Source: Erpobdella octoculata
Taxonomy: Eukaryota > Annelida > Clitellata > Hirudinida > Erpobdellidae
Direction of reading: 5' to 3'
DNA length: 64,000 bases
Assembly (NCBI GenBank): GCA_963978895.1
Contig: OZ022247.1
Coordinates: forward strand, 15,694,312-15,758,311
Below are positions 57,268-64,000 of this stretch, piece by piece. Numbering within the stretch: position 1 is the first letter of the stretch; every line of letters starts with the position of its first letter. Below the pieces are notes generated by a model that did not search any database, was not told the origin of the DNA, and saw only the letters and a program-made list of their open reading frames with translations. The position numbers and the translations under genes are program-made.

Positions 57268-57717
57268 GTGATGGTTTCTTCCCAACCAATGTCACATGGA
57301 AGCCGTGGAGAAATTCTGATAGAAAAATCTGAATATGTGTGGTTGTCCAATAGAGTTCAAAGAAGTTCAGTCTTTGACTCTTCTGGAACACGATGCATTC
57401 CTGATTCTCTTTCGACTACTAATTCTCTCATCTCGGGTCAACATGGGACGGATTGCACACGAAGTACTGACATGATCGTGGATCAAACATTATCGGACGA
57501 GGAAAAATTTGTGATGTGTAGCAATGAACCTGTTGATCCACTCCTTTCTGTTTGTCGTGTGACTGATGGCGCCTATGGCGTCAGCAGTGACCTCAGTGGA
57601 ATTCCTGAAGGAGACCAATGTGAATTCCTGCCGGGAGATGTGCCGGGAGATGACAAACCCGTTGAATTGCCTATTCTACTTTATAGTGGTAATATAACAA
57701 TAAGAAGAAAAGAATAA
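57268..57717 (+). pseudogene. Penelope-like element 4: C-terminal tail
   Basis: A 149-codon frame rich in Asp, Ser and Val, ending LYSGNITIRRKE just before the stop. The end matches DNITVRRKR at 15.88 kb and SSNITQRKRKN at 52.59 kb. The endonuclease core is not present, so this is a truncated copy. Its hammerhead lies 235 bp downstream, similar in layout to PLE 3. Confidence 0.6.
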
Positions 57718-57951
57718 CATGTTCATATTTATAATTTTACATTGTATTCTTTTATAAGCAAATTACGACCATAGCAATATTCTTGTACATTCTATTTTAT
57801 TTTTTAAATTATTTGAACTTTCTTAATACATATCTTTATCTCAGTTCTTTTTACGATATTCTAATATCTAGGGTAGGTACTTTCTACCTGGTTTTATTGT
57901 TTATTTTATTGTATCGTTTCTTGCGTCGACGTTTGGTTTAAATTTTAAATG

Positions 57952-57995
57952 GGCTCTGAGGATGACAATTTTAGTCGAAACGGTCCGTTAGCCCT
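57952..57995 (+). ncRNA. Hammerhead ribozyme D
   Basis: Stem I GGGCT/AGCCC (57952-57956, 57991-57995), core CTGAGGA, one extra T, stem II GAC/GTC with a 7-nt loop, GAAA at 57978-57981, stem III CGG/CCG with a 1-nt loop, then TT, with U rather than C before the cleavage site. Confidence 0.8.
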
Positions 57996-58146
57996 AGTTG
58001 AATCAAAGAATGTATGTAGTTTAGAAAAAAATTTAGAACGTCTGTCGAAAAAAATAATAAACGCAAAATGGTCTATTGTCTTTAATAGCGCGTGCCTGAA
58101 AGAAAATATTACACCTAAGTACGTCAATATATATACATATATATAT
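57996..58146 (+). mobile_element. PLE 4 right terminal repeat, remainder
   Basis: The frame reads NAKWSIVFNSACLKENITPK then YVNIY and a TA-rich tract (58129-58146), as in the other copies. It ends at the Helitron end at 58147. Confidence 0.7.
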
Positions 58147-58316
58147 ACCAGCGGGGTACCCGGCGTTGTCCGGGGTTTTGAGAGGTTTTTCTAATGCGTG
58201 TCTCTTTCGCTCCTGTTTCCTTCCCGCTTGCGCTCCCGTTTCCGGTCGTTATCCGTTCCCTGTCGGTTTCCCGCTCACTCTTTTGCTCTCAGTTGCCCCC
58301 TTTAAATCCGGTTTGG
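58147..58316 (-). mobile_element. Helitron 3' end, truncated
   Basis: Minus strand ends CCCCGGACAACGCCGGGTAC then CCCGCTGG (CTAG changed to CTGG). The interior shows the family block GTTTCCTTCCCGCTTGCGC on plus. It is cut by (CATA)n at 58317. Confidence 0.6.
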
Positions 58317-59186
58317 CATACATACATACGTACATACATACATACATACATACATACATACATACATACATACATACATACATACATACATACATACATA
58401 CATACATACATACATACATACATACATACATACATACATACATACATACATACATACATACATACATACATACATACATACATACATACATACATACATA
58501 CATACATACATACATACATACATACATACATACATACATACATACATACATACATACATACATACATACATACATACATACATACATACATACATACATA
58601 CATACATACATACATACATACATACATACATACATACATACATACATACATACATACATACATACATACATACATACATACATACATACATACATACATA
58701 CATACATACATACATACATACATACATACATACATACATACATACATACATACATACATACATACATACATACATACATACATACATACATACATACATA
58801 CATACATACATACATACATACATACATACATACATACATACATACATACATACATACATACATACATACATACATACATACATACATACATACATACATA
58901 CATACATACATACATACATACATACATACATACATACATACATACATACATACATACATACATACATACATACATACATACATACATACATACATACATA
59001 CATACATACATACATACATACATACATACATACATACATACATACATACATACATACATACATACATACATACATACATACATACATACATACATACATA
59101 CATACATACATACATACATACATACATACATACATACATACATACATACATACATACATACATACATACATACATACATACATACA
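58317..59186. repeat. (CATA)n array, about 217 units
   Basis: 870 bp of CATA with a single early variant (ACGTAC at 58327). The long Tyr/Ile/His and Cys/Met/Tyr frames across it are artefacts. Confidence 0.97.
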
Positions 59187-60299
59187 TTCATGAGGTTGCC
59201 ACTGAAGTCTTTGGTTGAGGAGTTTAAGATAAACAAGATCCGTACGCAACTAATGCTGGATAACTCGTCGGATCAAAGAATTGTGGAGATGGGACCTCTT
59301 GTAAAGTCCGGAAAGAAATGGGTAGCCAGAAAGGAGATCGCAGAAGCTGAAGCCTCTTTACGTTGGACAGAAAGAGTTGGGGCAGTTCAACAGGACAAAC
59401 GGGGTCTCGGGTCAACCCATCGAATTTGGTGGTCAAAAGCCAGCACCAGTGAACGAACAAGTCTGGTCATTCAGGAAAGAAAGAAAGCTATCGAGTCCCA
59501 GAGAATGATTAAGTTTGTTCAGTTATCTCAACAAGGAGACTGGACGACATGGGAAAATGCTGTTCAGCGTTCACTTTCTTGGAAAGACATTTGGCAATAC
59601 ACACCACTACGTTTGTCTTTTTTGATTAGATCTGTTTATGATCAACTGCCGTCATCCAGCAATCTTCGAAGATGGAAGTTGAAAGACGATGATTCGTGCA
59701 TGTTATGTGGGCAATCGGAGACTCTCATTCACGTTCTTTCCTGTTGTTCGTTTTCACTTTCACACGGGAGGTACACTTGGCGTCATAACCAAGTACTCCG
59801 AAAATTGCTTGACTTCGTCAAAGAAGCGTGTAAGAAAGCAAAGACAAGAGGAATACAGCAGAAAAGGAAAATCTACTTTTTGAGAGAAGGCAATCTGAAG
59901 TTCCACAGGTTCAGATCTACAAGAGACTTTGAATGTGTGATGGGTGCTGCCGACGATTGGTCGGTTTCGGCTGATTTGGATGGCGAAAGAAAATTTCCAG
60001 AAGCCGTGAGATCTAGCGGCTTAAAGCCGGATATTATTGTATATTCCGACTTGGCCAAGACAATGTTCCTGATTGAACTCTCTGTGCCATGGGAAAGTAA
60101 CATGGAATCTAGCAATATTTTCAAAGAGGAGAGATATAGGGATTTAGCATGTGATTTGAATGCCAAAGGGTTCAGGACTGAAATTTTTGCAGTCGAGGTT
60201 GGCGTTCGAGGGTTGGTTAGCAGCTCAATGTTAAAACTGCTGAAAGCTCTTGGTTTTTCAAACCGAGAAAAAACTCGAGCCATCAAGGAGATCTCCTAG
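59187..60299 (+). pseudogene. HERO-like LINE, copy 1: C-terminal part with RLE endonuclease
   Basis: Open from the CATA array to TAG at 60297. It begins within the C-terminal third (RLPLKSLVEEFKINKIRTQL) and carries the CCHC finger CMLCGQSETLIHVLSCC, then the restriction-like endonuclease: GLKPDIIVYS, TMFLIELSVPWESN and FKEERYRDLACDL, i.e. PD...E...K. Known: R2/HERO-group LINEs use this nuclease to nick the target for reverse transcription. The reverse transcriptase is missing by 5' truncation, a normal outcome of incomplete retrotransposition. The frame has no stop, unlike copy 2. The 5' junction is directly with (CATA)n. Confidence 0.85.
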
Positions 60300-60630
60300 A
60301 CAGCTGAAGCTGCATCTTTTTGGATTTTCGCTAATAGAAAAAAGAAAGCGCTACAAGATGCACAAGAAATGGTTTAGCCTTGTTTACATTGGGCGATAAT
60401 CGTTCCGGCGATTTCAAGTTTTGTTTCGAACAGTTTTCTGCTGAACTTTGAATTTTCGTGTTTCAAGTTAGGAATTTGGAAATTTTTCTCGCCGAAGGGC
60501 GTCCGCCTGATCAACGGACGTGGGCCCACCTCTCTTAAAAGCGTCAAGAAGTTTAAGGGCCGAAACGCTAAAAATGAGAGGTTCTTCTTCTGAAGACCTT
60601 CGGCGACGAAAGCTCGCAAAGAGTTAAAAC
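60300..60630 (+). repeat. HERO-like LINE 3' untranslated region
   Basis: About 330 bp after the stop, including palindromic TCAACGGACGTGGGCCCACC, and ending GCTCGCAAAGAGTTAAAAC directly against ACAC and (CATA)n. No poly(A) tail. Confidence 0.6.
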
Positions 60631-60788
60631 ACACACATACATACATACATACATACATACATACATACATACATACATAAATACATACATACATACATAC
60701 ATACATACATACATACATACATACATACATACATACATACATACATACATACATACATACATACATACATACATACATACATACATTT
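60631..60788. repeat. (CATA)n array between HERO-like copies
   Basis: About 38 units with one AAATA variant near 60679. It joins the 3' end of copy 1 to the 5' end of copy 2. Confidence 0.95.
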
Positions 60789-60789
60789 C

Positions 60790-63700
60790 ATGGGATGTCT
60801 TCCCGCTTCTGTTCGCCGCCCATCATCTCTCAGTGCGGGCTCAGTTTCGTCGGCTCAAGAAATTCCAGAACCCATCCATGTTCCACAGATTGCTTTCGAC
60901 GGAGGAACTGAATGTGTTTGTGGAAGAAGATTTAAGTCAATTCGCGGAATGAATGTTCATAAAACTAAAATGGGTTGTCAAACTGCTATCAATCAACGCT
61001 CTGCATCAACCAACGAGGCAGGTAACACGTCTGACTACGCCGGGCCGGAAGCTAACCACAGCCCCGACAAAGTCTCCGATTCAGAAGCAGATGTAAATTC
61101 AGAACCCAAGACAAGAATTAAATTTCCGAAAGCAATTGACACTTCAGCTTGGTCAACATTAGACTTGGAGTTGACGAGATTACTCAAAGCCCAGTTGAGG
61201 GAGAATCCACAACTCGATATGAAAACCTTCTCAGAAATTATCTACAAAAAATGTTTTGATTCATTTGGTGTGGTCCAGAAAAACCCGGTTCACACGCATG
61301 CAGCAGTATCCAGACGGCAGAGAGAAATTGAAAAATTAAAGAAGGAGCGAAAGAAACTCAGGCGACAATGGAGAATCGCAGAGGGGGTCGAAAAAGTTGG
61401 TCTGTCTGAACTGTGGCGGGATGTAAAAAATCGGCTCCGGGCTCTCAGGGCTGCAGAAAGACTCCGGAAAAAGAAAAGTGAGCAAAAGAAAGCCAGATGC
61501 AAATTCATGGGAAATCCATTTTGCTTCCGAAAAAGTTTGCTGGATCCACCAAAATCTGGCACTCTTCGAGCGACAAAACAAGAATTAGATGAGCACTTCC
61601 GTTTGGCGTTCAAAGATCCTCTTAGCGATTCAGAGCTGCCGGAAAGAACCGATTTTCCCGAAGTACAGTTGCCGAAAGTGGCTTTCGACGGTGGAGAGAT
61701 AAAGATGAATGAAGTATCTCAGTTTCTAAAAAAAACGAGGAACAAATCTGCCCCAGGTCCCAACGGCATTCCATATTTGTTATACAAGAGATGTCCAGGC
61801 GTGCAAAAGCTGCTCTACAACCGTTTAAAGATTGCATGGCGATCTAGATGCGTAGATAGGGAATGGCAGAAGGCGGAGGGAGTTTTTATCCCCAAAGAAA
61901 AAGATTCGGTCAATATCAACCAATTCCGACCAATCTCACTTTTGAACGTGGAGGGAAAAATATTTTTCGCTGTTCTGGCCAAGAGGCTCACGGATTTTGC
62001 AATTCGTAATGAGTACATTGACAGATCCGTGCAAAAAGGAGGAGTCCCCGGAGTACCGGGATGTATCGAGCACTCATCCATGATTTGGGAGGCCATCAAA
62101 AGAGCAAAACAAAACCAACTCAGCCTGCATGTGGTCTGGCTTGATTTAGCAAACGCGTACGGGACTGTTCGCCATCAATTGCTCTGGAAGACACTCAAAA
62201 GGCACAATGTTCCAGAATTCCTCATCGATGTTCTGCAACAGTATTTTCGCCGTTTTAGGCTACGTCTGTCAACATCGACGTGCTCCACAGAGTGGTTCAA
62301 CTTGCGGGTCGGAATTGCTATGGGGTGTTCAATTTCTCCCATCCTATTTGTTCTGGCTATGCAATTATTGCTCGGTTTAAAAGCCTTCATGGACGACACT
62401 ACTCTTATCTTGAATCACTGCGGCGAAATGCGCCGTATTCTTCAAAATTTCAACGACTTGTTGTCCTGGTGTGGAATAAAGTTCAAGCCAACCAAATCGA
62501 GAAGCCTTTCTTTGCGACATGGAGAGATTGATGGTTTTGTCTCATTCTCGGTGGCTGGTTGCGAAATCCCAACAATCCAGCAAGAGCCTGTGAAAAGCTT
62601 GGGAAGATGGTACAACGTCTCCATGAATGATGTGAATCGGAGCAGCATCGTTCTGCAGGGCTTGGTTGAGGACTTGAGGAAAATCAATTCAACCGAGCTG
62701 CAGGGAAAGTTCAAGGTATGGCTGGTACAGTTTGTTTTGATACCGAGGTTGCTATGGCCATTAACAATCTATGAGATATGTTTATCTCACGTGGAGCGAA
62801 TGGAGAAGAAAATGAACTGCTGCATTCGGAAATGGCTAGGACTTCCACCGGTGTTAACAACTTTAGCTCTATACAGTAAGTCAGCTAAGTTAGCTCTTCC
62901 ATTCAAGTCCCTAGTAGAAGAGTACAAGATTAGCAAGATACGGACACAGTTGATGCTGGACAACTCTTCAGACCCATGTATCGTGAATGTGGGCCCATCA
63001 GTTGGATCGGGAAAAGGCTGGACTGCAGGGAGGGACATCCGTGAAGCCGAGGGATCTTTGCAATGGTCTGAAAAGCTCGGAGCAGTGCAACCGGGACGGC
63101 TCGGTCTGGGTTGGTTCCATCATGTGTGGTGGTCTAAGGCCTCGTCGCAGGAAAGGACAAACTTGATTATTCAAGACAGAAGGCGAGCAATGGAGTTGGA
63201 AAGAGTGCAGTTAGGTGCTCAGATGTCGCAACAGGGCGATTGGACTAGATGGGAGGCGGCAGTTCAACATTCGATGACATGGAATGATTTGTGGCGTTAC
63301 TCGCCCATCCGCCTATCTTTTGTGATTAGAGCGATGTATGATCAACTGCCGACAGCTTCGAACTTAGTGAAGTGGGGAAAGCTTGAAAATGAAGCCTGCA
63401 AGCTGTGTGAGAAAACAGAAACTCTGATTCATATTCTCTCATGTTGTCCGTATGCTTTGGCAAAGGGAAGATACACGTAGCGCCACAATGAGGTTCTAAG
63501 AGAGATACTGGGCATTATCAAGGAGAACTGCAGACTAGCCAATTCGATGCAGTTGTGCCCCAGAAGAAAAGTTTATTTCTTGAGAGAAGGCTTGCAGCAC
63601 TTGGGCCGCAGAAAGGCAAGTACGAGAAGAGAATCGTTGCTTGATGCGGCAAATGACTGGAGGATATCAGCAGACTTAAAAGATGAAGACTGCTTTCCGG

Positions 63701-64000
63701 AATTGGTTCGCAGCAGCGGATTGAGACCGGACATTGTCATTTTTTCCAGTTTGGCCAAGACGTTGCTGTTCATCGAATTGACAGTGCCATGGGAAAGCAA
63801 CATGGAAGCCTCAAATATCTTGAAAGAAGAGCGTTACAGAATCCTTGCCCAAGATTTGGAGCGTGCGGGATATAGAGTCGAGATTTTTCCAGTTGAAGTA
63901 GGCGCCAGGGGTTTAGCCGGTCGCTCACTCGTCAAATTGCTTGTGGCTCTCGGAATGTCGGGTCGGAAAAAAACTCAAGCTATCAAGAAAATAGCTGAAA
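60790..64000 (+). pseudogene. HERO-like LINE, copy 2: zinc finger, reverse transcriptase, RLE endonuclease
   Basis: A long frame, 896 codons from ATG at 60790 to TAG at 63478, then the same frame continues open to the window edge. N-terminal CCHC finger CVCGRRFKSIRGMNVHKTKM plus GC (residues 42-63). RT blocks: SAPGPNGIPYLLYKR, FIPKEKDSVNINQFRPISLL, QKGGVPGVPGCIEHSSMIW, VWLDLANAYGTVRHQLL, GIAMGCSISPILFVLAM, and FMDD at residues 533-536 (62386-62397). Then CKLCEKTETLIHILSCC and, beyond the stop, GLRPDIVIFS and LLFIELTVPWESN (RLE). The single ORF with RLE, the PGVPGC.EH block and FMDD resemble the HERO clade of the R2 group. The TAG replaces the Trp codon found in copy 1. About 20 residues usual before FMDD seem to be missing. 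Confidence 0.88.

Noticed and set aside
58147..58316. Independent gene with a GC-rich promoter
   Set aside because: The GC-rich segment is the Helitron 3' end seen elsewhere in the window.
58166..59249. Frames of 300-700 codons across (CATA)n
   Set aside because: The four-base repeat read in three frames gives open text. Only the part after 59187 is real coding sequence.
60575..60640. Possible hammerhead in the HERO 3' UTR (CTGAAGA ... GAAA ... GAGTTA)
   Set aside because: Core-like words are present and a stem III can be drawn, but the segment between CTGAAGA and GAAA does not form a convincing stem II and no stem I pairs.

Overview
This is a 64 kb stretch of an AT-rich (roughly two thirds A+T by eye) animal nuclear genome. 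It is built almost entirely of transposable elements, their remains and microsatellites. The mix of CR1/L2-type and I/Jockey-type LINEs, a HERO-type LINE, Penelope-like elements (PLEs) with hammerhead ribozymes, Ty3/gypsy elements, hAT, P and Helitron DNA transposons, and short GT..AG introns points to an early-branching or invertebrate metazoan. A hydrozoan such as Hydra would fit, but I cannot fix the species from sequence alone. There is no sign of bacterial genes.

Layout. 1-1.4 kb: 3' end of a CR1/L2-like LINE and a repeat with a long (ATT)n tail. 2.2-4.6 kb: a hAT fragment and a decayed multicopy coding region. 4.6-13.7 kb: a three-level nest, with a Ty3/gypsy element inside a CR1/L2-like LINE inside an I/Jockey-like LINE. 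13.8-16 kb: a gypsy 5' end abutting a PLE. 16-22 kb: a spliced multicopy gene (copy 1), a tRNA-like SINE, Helitron-family minisatellites and a GC-rich hairpin minisatellite. 22-27.8 kb: mostly featureless, apart from a TTA-flanked MITE. 27.9-29.9 kb: a complete small Helitron inside (TAA)n and the second copy of the spliced gene. 31-32 kb: a compact three-exon gene that may be host. 32-39 kb: PLE reverse transcriptase remains, Helitron ends, a TIR element with 8-bp duplications and unidentified repeats. 39.4-42 kb: a hAT element with an exact 8-bp target duplication and a P-element-like transposase. 42.4-46.6 kb: a nearly complete CR1/L2-like LINE. 47-51.7 kb: small TIR and LINE remnants. 51.8-58.1 kb: a cluster of PLE termini, five of them with a complete hammerhead ribozyme core. 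58.3-64 kb: two HERO-like LINE copies in tandem, each bordered by (CATA)n.

How the parts relate. Most coding sequence is reverse transcriptase, endonuclease or transposase, and nearly every copy carries stops, frameshifts or deletions, so the region looks like a sink for mobile DNA. The most instructive signals are the hammerhead ribozymes at the PLE terminal repeats, whose right ends always run into (TA)n within what looks like the N-terminal coding region, and the association of both HERO-like copies with CATA arrays. Calls rest on motif reading and hand folding only. No database search was run, and family names are from recognition of motifs.
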